Positions 43,301 through 53,710 of a stretch of DNA of 64,000 bases are shown here, piece after piece (the first letter of the stretch is position 1; the number at the start of each line of letters is the position of its first letter). The notes beneath the pieces were generated by a model. That model made no database searches, had not been told where the DNA came from, and was given only the letters and a program-made list of their open reading frames with translations. Source of the DNA: Pyropia yezoensis (lineage: Eukaryota > Rhodophyta > Bangiophyceae > Bangiales > Bangiaceae); contig CM020620.1 of assembly GCA_009829735.1 (NCBI GenBank), positions 11,715,420 through 11,779,419 on the forward strand, written 5' to 3'. The position numbers and the translations under genes are program-made.

Positions 43301-46069
43301 GTCGAGTCGTCGGCAGATGTGAGCGCGGAACCGACTTACCCCGTGTCGCTCCTGTCCCCGCAGCGCCCGTTCCGCCCGCAGTTTCGGCAGCAGCATCGGA
43401 CGCTCTCCGGCGTTTTCCGTGAGGTGCAACGCATCCATGACAGTCGCTCGTACCGGGTTGACGTCGGGACGGAGCTGGATCGGGAGGTCCGTCGGCGCGT
43501 TCTGATGGCGATGCTCTCCGTCGTGCGCACCAGCTTTAACGTGTCACTGGTGGACTGGAGCGCCCTGGCGGCGTTGTCAGAGGACTTGCTTCACGCCCTT
43601 GACGCCAACGAAGAGCGGCGACCGTACAACCTCTTCTCCAACTTCTTGGGCCGGTCCTTCCTCGGCAAGTTCCGGGTGCTACGCAAGGCCGTCTCGTTTG
43701 CAGGCAGTCTCTTTGGCCGGACGGGCATAGAGAGCAGCGTCGCGGTGACCAGTGTTGTCGTCGAAGCGACCACGCAGGTTCTCAAGGAGTCATGGCTGAC
43801 TGAGTCTCCCGTCGTGCTGGCCGAGATGGAGCAGCTGTACGACTCTGCGGTGACCTTTCTCTCTCGACTCGAGACCATGGACCCGTACCACTTCTCCTGC
43901 GTACAGACCGACTCCACCGTACGGTTGGTGTTTCACAAGCAGGAGCAGACGCTGGATGAGCTCCGCGAAGACGGCGCAATTGACGCCGAAGAGTTTTCCC
44001 AGCTGGCTTCGGAGCTTAGCGCGATCCGCAGCCACTACTTCTTGGTCGTTGACAGGCTGCGGCGTCCGAGCCGGCACCAGTCGGCTCGGGAGGTCCTTCG
44101 TCGGTCCCCGCTATTCGCCCAGATAAGCGAAACCACGTTTAACCGTTACGTGGCCCAGCCCGGGCGCTTTGAGGAGCTTAACGTTGGCGACGTGGTGGAC
44201 CAGCGCGGTGGGGCCTTCCTCTTTGTGTGCCAAGGCGCTCTACGTGTTGGTGCAGCGTCGCTGTTGGCTCATCGACGTCAGCAGCGGCTGACAACGAACC
44301 TGACCAAGGCGGGTATCCCTCTCGCCATGCAGCCGAGCTTCATTGAGCACACCCACGCGGGCGAAGATGCAGAGACGGCGGCGCTGCATGCGGGCGTTCT
44401 CCCCCGTGGGAGCCGTGATGCTTCTCGCCGGCGACGAACTCATCATCACCACCACCATCATCATCACCACCATTCGTCGCAGAGCGGCGGGAACGGCGAG
44501 CCTCGGACGCCTCGTCGCGCGCCGCCATCTCCTCCGCGAGTTGCTCAGGCAGAAGAGACGCCTACTTCTGAAGAGATGGACTCGCCGCCCCTGTGGCCGT
44601 CTAACCCCCCTGAGCCTATGCCGGCGCTCGCCAGCCTGGGCGCAGATGAGCCTGGAGAAGTTCCTGGGGCTGACGCACGAGAGCGCATGAACGCAGACCT
44701 TCCGACCGTTGATGGACTGACAGATGCGTTGGAGGAAGGCAACACCGCTACGTCAGGCGGTGCGGAGCAAAGTGGTTCCGCGTCTTCTCCGTACACCAGC
44801 GACACCGGCTCTGGGAGCAACACCCTCAGCGAGACTGACCCCAGCGGGGTGGTTGACTATGCCGCGGCCGAGGCCGCCGTGCGCGCCTTCGATGACGGAG
44901 AAGACGACGACCTTGACATGATGTTTGAACCGTTTTCGCCACCGAACCGCCCACCGCCAACCCCGGCATCACCTGCGTACGCGCGGCGCGTCTCCATGGC
45001 CGGCCGGGCAGACCCGGCAATGCGCCTCCCAATGGGGTATGACGGTGGCGGGGGCGGTGGCGGCGGCGGTGGCCATGCCGGCGCCAGCGTCGGCGGACGG
45101 TCCAGCCTGCAGCTGTCCACGGGCGCATCGATGCATTTCTGCCTGCCGCGGCACCACCTCTACTGTGGCCCAGCGGCGCTGATTGCGGTGGAAGACATTG
45201 ACCCGTCCTCCCCGCGGGGGCGGCTGCTGCAGTCGCAAGCCACTGCCCAAGCTGTTGCGCTTCAGTTTTGTGCGTGCGAGACGGCGGGGGAGGCCACCGT
45301 GTTTTGGCTCCCCGTCGATGCCCTCCGCAAGCTCTGTGAGGAGGTGCCGACGGTTCGCAACGAGGTGGCCCGCGCGGTGGCACGGCTGCTAGTCCTCGAC
45401 GGCCTCGTTGACGTGCCGCCGTACGCACTGGCGCACACCCGCGACGCGGTGGCGTCGTCCGTACCGTTCTCTGAAGACCCCACCGGTGGGCGCGGCGGCG
45501 GCGCGGCGGCGATGGCCAATGGAGGTGATGTGGTGCTGCGTGCCACCCACACCCTCGCGCAGCTGCCCTACATGAGCGTGACTCGTGTGCCGGCCGAGGG
45601 CATCACCGTCAACGGGCCGGGCGTGCTGCTCGTCGGCCAGCTGCGCGTCACGGTGGTGGACACAACGGGCTGGGCGGGCGTCAGCCTTACGCACAACCTC
45701 GATGCGCCTGCACTCCTTCCGCCGGGCGCGCTCATCCTTGACCGCCTCGACAGTGGGGAGGAGGACAATGGGGCGAGCGCCGGCGATACAGACGGGACAG
45801 ATGGCGAAGATGGCCCGGGCGCCGGAGTGGGTGTCCCCCAGCCGGGCATGGACGGCTACATGATCCAGGCACGGCGGCGGCGGCGGCATACCCGCCGCCG
45901 CGCACGGCGGGTGGTGGTCACCCCCGAGGTGCTGGTGGACGTGGCGTCCTCGGTCGAGGACGTGGCTGCTGCGCGGCTCAACCGCTGGACGGGGCCGCCC
46001 GTGACGGTGGATGCCAACGGGCGCTTTGGCGCCTTCCCCCACGTGGACTACAACACGGTGGCCATCTAA
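40386..46069 (+). CDS. SOS1/NHX-type Na+/H+ exchanger with a cyclic-nucleotide-binding tail
   Basis: Exchanges Na+ for H+ across a membrane, most likely the plasma membrane. Exons 40386-41464 and 41602-46069 give 1848 aa. The 137-bp intron uses GTATGG and a pyrimidine-rich GCGCAG acceptor, and is needed to carry the membrane domain past the stop at 41514. A signal-anchor-like start and an acidic/His/Gly loop precede about 12 membrane segments. CPA1 hallmarks are SATDPISVTATL (Asp 261) and GESLLNDGSA (Asn-Asp 289-290), the ion-binding region. A later segment with FVGLSGLRGAVSLILAL carries the conserved Arg. The tail of about 1350 residues has a low-complexity part, helical blocks, a cyclic-nucleotide-binding-like domain (from about residue 1190, SPLFAQISETTFNRYV) and a run of about 12 His (near 44450). 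Long regulated tails are typical of SOS1. Start chosen for its CACCATG context. Confidence 0.88.
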
Positions 46070-46547
46070 GCCAAACGGTGAGCAGTGGTGGCTTGGGAAC
46101 GGAGACAGAGGGAGCCCGAGGAGGGACGTGATTGCGGGGTTGGGTGGTGGGCAGCGTGCGTTGTGTGACGGGAGAGGGCACGGAAGGGTGCATATGTGTT
46201 TTGCTTGACGAAGAGAACAGCCTCACTACTAAAGAGCTACCAACTGCACGCCCTGCGAAGTGAGGGAGAGGGCGCCGGGTGGTTCCCCCCAGGGGACAGA
46301 TGCAGGAGGAACGCGGCGGTTGCACCAGTCCGAAAACGGGAGCGTTGCCGTCGGTCAGTGTCGCGACCGCCGTCACGGTCATGGTGGGAGGCCTGTCTGC
46401 CAAGACGGATGGAGGTGCCCTGGTCGTGTGTGTATGTACGATGTGCTCTACCGGTGCGTCGCTGCGGGCCGTGCGGTCCCGCCTCGGCCGCCCGGCTGCG
46501 TCGCCCGCGGCCCAAAACGGACGTCCCGTCCGCCTCCCCTCCCAGCT
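46070..46547. other. convergent spacer between the exchanger and HAD genes
   Basis: No gene seen; both 3' UTRs lie here. Confidence 0.5.
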
Positions 46548-47765
46548 TTAGGCGTTCTCGCCACCGTCTTCCTCCCCGCTGCCGCTGCCCTCCCCAGCCG
46601 TGGCCACCTCCCCCGCCGTGCGCGCGTCCTTTCCGTCCTGGCCATCCCCCCACACAAGGTCCCCCCCAAAAAGGTCCTGCAGCGACACCTCTGCCACCTC
46701 CCCCCGCACCACATCTGCGCCCGCCTCGGTGAGCGCCGCGGCGGGCATGGACGTGGACACCCCCACACAGCGCATACCCGCCGCCTTGGCCGCCACCACC
46801 CCCGCCACCGCGTCTTCAACAACCACGCACCGGGACGGGGTGGCGCCAACCTTTTCGGCGGCCTTGAAGAACACAGCCGGGTCGGGCTTTTTACGCACCA
46901 CCTCCTCCCCGCTGGTGGTGGCGTCAAACGCGGCGGTGCCGAGGCCAATCGCGTCCAGGTTGGCGGTCACCTTGACCGCATCGGCCGACGACGCAACGGC
47001 GATGGAGAGGCCGAGCTCCCGCAGCCGCCCGACGAGGCCGGCGACGCCCCGGAAGGGGGTCAGCCGCGCCACGTACCCCCGGTGGAGGTAAACGTCAAAG
47101 AAGCGGGCCTTGGCCACCTCCGCGTCCCAGTCGGGCACGCCGTACAGCTCCGCGACGCCTGTCAGAAAGGCCGCCTCGCCCGTCCCCGTAAACGCCTCAA
47201 AGTCAGCTGCCCGCACGGTGGTGCCATAGTGGTCGGCAAACAGCCGCACCGCCGCGTCGCGCGACAGCTGCTCCGAGTCGCACAGCACGCCGTCCATGTC
47301 AAACAGCACCGCGTCGATGCGGCGGGTGGCGGCGGGGAGGGGGCCGGGGACGGCCGTCACGCGGGGGCGGCCGTAGTAGGCCTCTTCCACGGGCGCCAGG
47401 TACGCGTCGAGGATGGAGGAGGCCAGCTTGGACGCCGTCAGCACCGTTGGGCCGGGGGGGACCCGCGCCACCGCCGCGAGGAGGCGGTCGTGGAGGTCGG
47501 GGGAGAGGGACACGCGCGGCTTGGCCAGCGGCCGGCTGGTGCCGCGGGGGGAGAGGGCGCCGACGCCACCATCGCCGTCACCGCCATCGTCGTCGACGCC
47601 ACCACCGCCGCCGTCGCCGCTTGCACTGCCAGCAGCCGTGGCCGATGCGGTTGGGGCCGACGGGGCCGTCGGGCCGCGCCGGGCGACTGCCGGACGGCGG
47701 GTAGCAATGGCGTGCGGTCCACGGCCGCCTACAACAGCGACCGCCGGGGGGGGCAGGAAGGCCAT
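46548..47765 (-). CDS. HAD-superfamily hydrolase similar to the HAD domain of SOQ1, probably plastid
   Basis: 405 aa from ATG 47765 with no intron. A transit-peptide-like N terminus (Ala/Arg/Gly/Ser-rich, about 110 residues) precedes the HAD fold. Motif I is FDMDGVLCDSE (nucleophile Asp 156, acid/base Asp 158). Motif II is VASSAD, motif III the Lys in VRKKPDP, and motif IV VVEDAVAGV. The helical cap with FEAFTGTGEAAFLTGVAELYGV and RFFDVYL closely follows the stand-alone HAD part of plant SOQ1, a thylakoid protein of photoprotection; the thioredoxin-like and NHL parts of SOQ1 are absent here. The enzyme would be a phosphatase or phosphomutase of the beta-phosphoglucomutase type; the substrate cannot be read from sequence. 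The C-terminal 30 residues are Gly/Glu-rich and probably disordered. Plastid targeting is inferred. Confidence 0.85.
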   Translation of the reverse strand: MAFLPPPAVAVVGGRGPHAIATRRPAVARRGPTAPSAPTASATAAGSASGDGGGGGVDDDGGDGDGGVGALSPRGTSRPLAKPRVSLSPDLHDRLLAAVARVPPGPTVLTASKLASSILDAYLAPVEEAYYGRPRVTAVPGPLPAATRRIDAVLFDMDGVLCDSEQLSRDAAVRLFADHYGTTVRAADFEAFTGTGEAAFLTGVAELYGVPDWDAEVAKARFFDVYLHRGYVARLTPFRGVAGLVGRLRELGLSIAVASSADAVKVTANLDAIGLGTAAFDATTSGEEVVRKKPDPAVFFKAAEKVGATPSRCVVVEDAVAGVVAAKAAGMRCVGVSTSMPAAALTEAGADVVRGEVAEVSLQDLFGGDLVWGDGQDGKDARTAGEVATAGEGSGSGEEDGGENA

Positions 47766-48716
47766 CCCAGTTGTCGCCGGGGAAGGGCCTACGCGAGGCC
47801 GGTGCGGGCGGGCAGAGCCGGAGGAGGGGGGAGGGAAGGGGGGGGGGACCGGCGGGGATCGTCAGGGCGGCGGGGATGGGGTGTGGCGGGCCACGAGCGA
47901 AAGAAAACAAGGGCGGGAGATTCTAGGAAATATGGACAGTCAGGTGGGGTCGGGCAAAGGGAGGTGGAAGCACAATGCGAAGGGGAGAGGAGCCGCGCGG
48001 TGGGGGCAGGGGGGGGGGGGGGGGGGGAGGGGGTAGGTAGGCGAGTCGGTGGCGTCACGGGCGGGGCGGGCGAGGACAGCCAGACGTCAAGGGGGGAGGG
48101 GAGTGAGCCAACAGATGGGTGGGTGGCCCCCCCCCCGCCACAGTGGCCACACAGCGGCGATCCCCCCGGGCTGGCGCGCACGGGATCAGCGCCCACATGG
48201 CCGTGCCGGGCGGGGCCTCCCCATTCATTTCCCCATTCATTTCCTCAATGATGGGATCCCCACGCGTCCGTGGCGCCCCCCCCCCCCCCCCATGAGTCGG
48301 CCCGCCCGCCGGGCAGCGCCCGCCCGCGCGCGCGGCGCGTGCGGGCAATGCACCCGCGGCGCGCGCGCCGCCGTGCTGCGACGCGTCAAAGGCGACGCGC
48401 ACGGTGCGCGTGTGGGCGGGAACGGGGAGGGGGGAGGAACGCAACGGCGGCGGGAGCGTGACGGGGGGTAGAGCGCCGCCGTCGCGGCGGCCGCGCGTGG
48501 CGGCGCGGCGGCCGTGGCCACGGCGGCCGCGGCAGACGGGAACGGGGTGGGGGCAGGGGATTGGGGGGACCCGCTCGCGGCAGTCACCTCCCCCTTCTGG
48601 GGAGCGGGGATGGGCGCTTCCCCCGCGCCCACTCCCTTCCCCCCTGGCGCCCGTGCCCACGCCGCCCCCACCCCACCGCCAGCGGCCACGCGACCGTGGC
48701 ACGGGGGGGGAAGGCC
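47766..48716. other. spacer between the HAD and EF-hand genes
   Basis: No gene seen. It must hold the HAD promoter and the 3' end of the EF-hand gene. G run near 48010-48030; CCCATTCATTTC is repeated at 48222-48245; a CpG-rich self-complementary CGCGCG region lies at 48330-48380. Confidence 0.45.
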
Positions 48717-51242
48717 TCACAGCCAGCCGCTCCCGCGGTGGCCTCGCGCTGGCGCTCCCCCCCCCAGGCCCGCCATGTGCCGCAGGTGCGCCGCCGCGTC
48801 GTCCTCGCCGCTGTCTGCGGGCGCTTCCACGTCCCCGCCGGCAGCCCAGCCGTCGGTGCCGCCGCCGCTGCCGCCGCCACCACCCCCGCTGCCATCGCCG
48901 CCGCCGCCGCCAACGCCGCGGGCCCACTTGCGGAAGCCGCCCCACCCTGCGCCGCTACCGCCACCGACGCCGCGGCTGTCGCCACCGCCACCGCCACCGC
49001 CACCGCCACCGCCGCCACCACCGCCGCCGCCACGGGCTGGCCGGCTAACACTAACAGCGGCGGCGGCGGCGGCCGCCGCCGCTGCCGCGGCAGAGGTGGC
49101 AGCCGACGGCCCCCGCCGCTGTGAGCGGTGGTGCCGGTGGTGGCCCAGGCCGTGGACGAGCCCGCCGAGGCGGTGCGTGCTCCCTTGCCCCCCGCCTCCC
49201 CCGACGCCGCTACCGCTGCCGCCACCGCCCCTGAGCCCGTAATGAAGAAGCCCGTGGCCACGACCAAAGCCGCTGTCCCCGCCGTCGTCGCGGCCGCCCC
49301 CCCCGCCGCCCCCTCGACCTGCGGGGGGCACCACTGCCAGTGCGCTCGACGGTGAGGCCACCAGCTCGGCGGTGGCGGCCGCGTGGGCCGTGCGTGTGCG
49401 CGTTGCGCGCGCCACCCGCTCCGCATTGACCGCCTGGACGGCGGTGTAGACCACCTCAAACGCGGGGTACGCGAGGCCCTCTGACGCCCACCCGTCCAGC
49501 GGGGGCGTGGGGGGCGGAGGCGGCGACATCGCCCGTCCTCCAGTCGACCGGTCGCCCCCGCCCCTGCCGTCCCCACCGGTGCTGCCGCCGCCGCGACCGT
49601 CGCGGCCGGCCGTCCTCGCCCCCCCCCGTGCGCCCATGGCGCGCGCGTGCTCCGCGGCGGCGTACTCGACCATCGCGGCAGCTTCGTCGTTGGTCAGGGG
49701 CAGGCCAAAGCCGCCGAGCACCTCGGCCAGCTCCGCCGCCGACAGCACCCCGCTGCCGTCCTCGTCGAGCGCGGAAAAGACTGCCCCACACCGGGCGACC
49801 GACGCGGCCGACGCGGTGGGGCTTGGAGAGGGGGGGATGGCCGCCGCCGACGCGGACGCGACGCCGGGGCGGCCCCAGATGCCCGCGGCGGGCGCGTAGT
49901 GGACCACAAAGAGGAGGAACTGGGGAAAGGTAAGGGCGGGGAGGGCGTCGAGTGCGAGCTCCCCGTTGGCCTGGGCGTAAACCGCGTCGCCGTCCCCATC
50001 GCCACCGTTTGCGTCATGTCCGCGACGCCCACTGTCCTCGCCATTGGCTGCGGGGGGGGGAAGGATGGCCCGCCCAATGGTAGGGCGGAAGGGGGTGGCG
50101 CCCGCCCCCCCGGAAAGGTCCGGAAAGAGGTCACCCACTCCCCCACCGCGGCCCGTCGAGGGGGGGCGCGTGGCGTCTCCCCCCCCGCCCCCGCCGCCCC
50201 CCCGGCCAGTAGTCCTGCGCCCCGCCGCGGCCAGGCTACCCAGCAGCCCTGAGGCGCGCGCATGGCGATCAACTGTGCCATCCCCGCCGCCACCGTCACC
50301 GCCAATGGCCGCCGGGCCGGCCGCAGCCCCCAACACAGGGCTGCTGCCGCCCGACACTCTCACGCCAGGAGCGTCGACATCACCCCCGGCGCCAGGGGTG
50401 CCCCCTCCTCCCCCGGCTGCGCCACCGGCACCACCACCACCGCCGGGACCACCACCACCACCACCACCACCACCACCACCACCACCTCCGCCGCCGCCGC
50501 CCCCATGCCCGGCAACCGCCCCCGACGACGCAGCCGACGGGGTGGCCCCCGCCCCCCCCCGGAGGCGCGTGTTCGCCACGGCGGCCGCCGCGGCCGCGGC
50601 TGCCGCGGCGGCCGCCGCCTCCTCCCCCGCCGCGGCCGCCGCCTCTTGCCGCCGCGCCGCCGCCGCCGCGGCGCGGCATGAGCCACTCCGACCGCCGCCG
50701 CGGCGGCCGTGGCTGGGCCCCCCGCTCGGCGATCCGCTGCCGCCACCGCCGCCGCCGCCGCCGCCGCCCCCACCGTCCATGCCGCCACCGCCACCGCCAC
50801 CACCGCCGCTGTCGCCGCCACCGACGGTTCGGTCGCCGCCAGCAGGGGCAGCTCCGGGGGCGGTCGCCTCCCCCTCCCAGCCCCCCCCTGGCGAGCCAGG
50901 GACGCCCGCATGTCCCAACGGTGAGGGGGGGGTGCCCGTCGCTTCGCCTCCCCTGCCCCCCTCTTGACGAGTATCCCCCCCGACTCCATCTGAGGACGGC
51001 AGCTGCGGTGGTGGCGGCGGTGGCGGTGGTGGAGGCCCATCGTCGGCAACCGCCCGGGCGAGCGCCGCGGCAAGCGCCGCGGTGGCCGGCGGGGGCTCCC
51101 CCGTGGCGGTGAGGAGGGCGACCAGCCCCGAGGCGGGTAGGGTGGTCGCGGGGGGTGGCACCAAGGCCGAAAACGCCGCGCGCAGGGCGGTGATGGCGTC
51201 GGTGGTGAGGTCTGCTGGCGGGGGCGTAGAAGGGGGGCGCAT
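48717..51242 (-). CDS. EF-hand protein with large low-complexity regions
   Basis: 841 aa from ATG 51242 (MRPPSTPPPADL). An N-terminal segment (about residues 10-70) looks like a helix-loop-helix without a calcium loop. A clear EF-hand follows: FSALDEDGSGVLSAAEL, with ligands at Asp 493, Asp 495, Ser 497 and Glu 504, and flanking helices (AELAEVLGGFGLPLTNDEAAAMVEY). This resembles the calmodulin/centrin style, where EF-hands act in pairs, but only one canonical loop is visible. The remaining two thirds are Gly-rich or Pro/Ala-rich inserts, partly from GGT/CCA-type triplet repeats near 50440-50480, and a His/Arg patch (LGHHRHHRSQRR). No signal peptide or membrane segment is evident. Calcium sensing is inferred; the partner is unknown. 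Confidence 0.65.
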   Translation of the reverse strand: MRPPSTPPPADLTTDAITALRAAFSALVPPPATTLPASGLVALLTATGEPPPATAALAAALARAVADDGPPPPPPPPPPQLPSSDGVGGDTRQEGGRGGEATGTPPSPLGHAGVPGSPGGGWEGEATAPGAAPAGGDRTVGGGDSGGGGGGGGGMDGGGGGGGGGGGGSGSPSGGPSHGRRGGGRSGSCRAAAAAARRQEAAAAAGEEAAAAAAAAAAAAAVANTRLRGGAGATPSAASSGAVAGHGGGGGGGGGGGGGGGGGGGPGGGGGAGGAAGGGGGTPGAGGDVDAPGVRVSGGSSPVLGAAAGPAAIGGDGGGGDGTVDRHARASGLLGSLAAAGRRTTGRGGGGGGGGDATRPPSTGRGGGVGDLFPDLSGGAGATPFRPTIGRAILPPPAANGEDSGRRGHDANGGDGDGDAVYAQANGELALDALPALTFPQFLLFVVHYAPAAGIWGRPGVASASAAAIPPSPSPTASAASVARCGAVFSALDEDGSGVLSAAELAEVLGGFGLPLTNDEAAAMVEYAAAEHARAMGARGGARTAGRDGRGGGSTGGDGRGGGDRSTGGRAMSPPPPPTPPLDGWASEGLAYPAFEVVYTAVQAVNAERVARATRTRTAHAAATAELVASPSSALAVVPPAGRGGGGGGGRDDGGDSGFGRGHGLLHYGLRGGGGSGSGVGGGGGQGSTHRLGGLVHGLGHHRHHRSQRRGPSAATSAAAAAAAAAAAAVSVSRPARGGGGGGGGGGGGGGGGGDSRGVGGGSGAGWGGFRKWARGVGGGGGDGSGGGGGGSGGGTDGWAAGGDVEAPADSGEDDAAAHLRHMAGLGGGAPARGHRGSGWL

Positions 51243-52186
51243 CGCGTCTTTGCCGGGGGAGGGAAGGGGGAGGGGGGGAGGCGGGGATAGGGAGTCAAGA
51301 GTACAGACTGTCGACAGACAAGGTGGGGAACTGTGGCGGAAGGTCAGGGGGGGCGGATGAGGGCGTGGAGGCGGGGGGAGGGGCACCGGTCCGTCCCGTG
51401 CTCAGGCGGCGGATGGTTTGGAGATGGGGTGGAGGGAGGAGAGAGGGGAGGAATGGGGGTCTTCGCAGGGACGGCGGGCGCCAAAGCCAACCACTCGCCA
51501 CCCGCCGACCGCGGCGCGTGCGGCGGGCGTCCCGAGCTCGCCGACCGGGCCGCCCCGCCCGCGCGGGGCCGTAATGGCCGCGCCGGCCGGCGGGGTGACG
51601 ATGCGGGCTGCCGCCCCCGACCAGTCCCCGCCGGCCGTGGACAGCTCGTCAGGGGGAGGGGGGACGGCGGTGGCGCAAAGGGAGTCGAGACGGGCGACGG
51701 GTGACGTTGCATGGCGCGGTGCCTCTCGAGGGAAATGCAAGGGGCGGATGCGGAAAGGCAGATGACCGGTCCTCGAACACCCTTTGCTGTGATTGGCGGG
51801 GTGGACAACCAGAACCTTTCATTGGCTGCCTTTGCACAGTGCACATATAATTCGCGCGCAGCGTCTCTGTCAAGTCCCCACCCGGTCAAGTCTCATCCAT
51901 CCTTGCTCGGTTGCAGCAGTCACTGTCATCGTGTGCCTCCCATGGACATTGCAGGTGCAGTCGATCAAGGTGCACGCTTTCATCCCTCGCGCGGGTGGCA
52001 CCAGCGCGAACGGCGGCGGCAGTGACCTAGTACTGTACCGGGGGCGGCGACGACGGGCAGCCTCATTCGCGAGCGGGTGGGGGGGGGGACGGCCAGGCGG
52101 ACCGCATCGGAAAGGGTTGGGAGCTCACGGGCATTCGTCCCGTTCATGCGCCCTTGCTCTGCTCTCTTGCCACCTCTAACCCTTCC
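51243..52186. promoter_or_regulatory. divergent promoter region, EF-hand (minus) and LRR (plus) genes
   Basis: No gene in 0.94 kb. CCAAT-type boxes (GATTGGCGGG near 51790, CATTGGCTG near 51819) are followed by a TATA-like ACATATAATTC at about 51843, which fits a core promoter for the plus-strand LRR gene with a 5' leader of about 300 nt. Confidence 0.4.
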
Positions 52187-52945
52187 ATGGACTGCCCCCC
52201 CGACGACATCTTCCCCCTGGCGGACCTTCCCGTCGACCTCTTTGATCTCGTCCTCGGTCAAGTCCCGCTCGCCGACACATTTGCCCTGCAGACGGCGGCC
52301 TCCCCCCGGTCGCCCCTGCGATCGCTGACCGCCGCCAACCTCTCTGCCCGCATCGCGGTGTTGCGCCCGCTCCACTCGGCGTGGGTGGATTCGCCTCTCG
52401 AGCACCGCAACACCCCGCCCTACCGCTCCTGGTCGGACCGCGCCGCCGCGTCGCCGACCGACTTTGTGGCGCTCCGGCGGCTGGTGCTGGGCGGCGTCGG
52501 CCTCGTCCGCCTGCCCGACTCGATTGGAGAGTGTGGTGACCTCGAGGTGCTCTACCTCGACGACAATGACCTGACCACCCTGCCCGCCTCTCTGCGTCGG
52601 TGCACCGGCCTGCGGCTGCTCGACGTGGGAGGCAATCGCCTCACCGGCGGCCTCCCCCCCGTCCTTACCGCCCTTCCCCACCTGGCCGTGTTGTCGGTGA
52701 GCTTTAACGCCCACCTCCGAACCCTCCCTGACGGCGATGACGCGTGGGCGGCATGGCCGTGCCTCCGCCGCGTGGGCGTCGGCGGCTGTGGTCTCACCTC
52801 CCTCCCTGACGGGCTGCTGCGGCTGCTCGACGCGGCCGAGCGGGCGGCGGCCAACGTGAGCGAAAACGCGTTTGGCCAGCGATACCTGGAAGCGCACGTC
52901 TTCGCGCGCTTCCCGTCCCTCCGTTGGAAGTTTACAATCATCTGA
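52187..52945 (+). CDS. leucine-rich-repeat protein
   Basis: 252 aa from ATG 52187 (MDCPPDDIFPLADLP). The first 30 residues (LADLPVDLFDLVLGQVPLAD) resemble the start of an F-box-like helix pair, but this is weak. From about residue 95 there are four to five leucine-rich repeats of the plant-intracellular/Ras-suppressor type: LRRLVLGGVGLVRLPDSIGE, LEVLYLDDNDLTTLPASLRR, then a repeat beginning LRLLDVGGNRLTGGLPPVL, and a later LRRVGVGGCGLTSLPDGL. It ends with a short cap (FPSLRWKFTII). LRRs bind proteins; the partner is unknown. No signal peptide, so probably cytosolic. If the F-box-like start is real it could be an SCF ubiquitin-ligase adaptor. Confidence 0.75.
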   Translation: MDCPPDDIFPLADLPVDLFDLVLGQVPLADTFALQTAASPRSPLRSLTAANLSARIAVLRPLHSAWVDSPLEHRNTPPYRSWSDRAAASPTDFVALRRLVLGGVGLVRLPDSIGECGDLEVLYLDDNDLTTLPASLRRCTGLRLLDVGGNRLTGGLPPVLTALPHLAVLSVSFNAHLRTLPDGDDAWAAWPCLRRVGVGGCGLTSLPDGLLRLLDAAERAAANVSENAFGQRYLEAHVFARFPSLRWKFTII

Positions 52946-53710
52946 GCCTCCAGAGGGGGTTGTCACATCCCCTGAGGGGGTGTCTTTGGGCCGGGGAGAG
53001 CGGGCAGGTGAGGGAGCGATGGGCGGGGGGGGGGGGGGCACGAGGGGCTGCTGGGGTCGTACAAAAATGGGTGGAACGGTGGGGGAAGGGGGGGGGGGAG
53101 AGGAGGAGCAGAAGGATTGGTGGGGGCGGGCGGGCGTTGTCACCAGAACAACCGACGGAATGCGGAATGGGCTGTGCACACGGGGCGGCCGCTGCAGTGC
53201 GCGGTATCGGAAGGGGTTGACCCACTAACCATGCGAGCGGCGGCAGCGGCCGACGCGCCGCCGCCATTGTGGCGGTCACCACCACTGCCGCTGCCGCCGC
53301 CGCCGCCGCCGCCACAATTGCTGGTGCGCCGGGCAGCACAATCGCCCGAGACAGAACGAAATAGAGAGACGCCCGCCATTCGGTGGGCGGCGGCTTTGCG
53401 GTGCCCCCTCGGGGGCCCGCCAGCCCGCACTCACATACGGGCGGCGGGTGTGGGCGCCGCCCCTCTGCCCCCGCCCCGCCACATCCCACACCCGGTACTG
53501 GCCAGTGAGGCACGCGCGGTCTCAGCGCCCGCCACCCGCCCACCCCCACCCCCTTCATCATTTCACAAAGCCCACGTCGCCGACAGTAGTAGCCCCTCGC
53601 CAAGCAGCGCACTGCGCCGGCCGGCCGGCGGGCTGGCCAGGCCGCAACGCCCATCCCGCCGGCCGACCGGCTTGCGTGGCTGCGCCGCCACCAGCCGCGG
53701 CACGGCCGCG
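52946..53710. other. spacer between the LRR and VPS52 genes (convergent)
   Basis: No gene seen; GC-rich with G runs near 53030 and 53085. Contains both 3' UTRs. Confidence 0.45.

Noticed and set aside
51980..53179. 399-codon minus-strand frame
   Set aside because: Antisense of the LRR gene, whose repeat pattern is clear on the plus strand.
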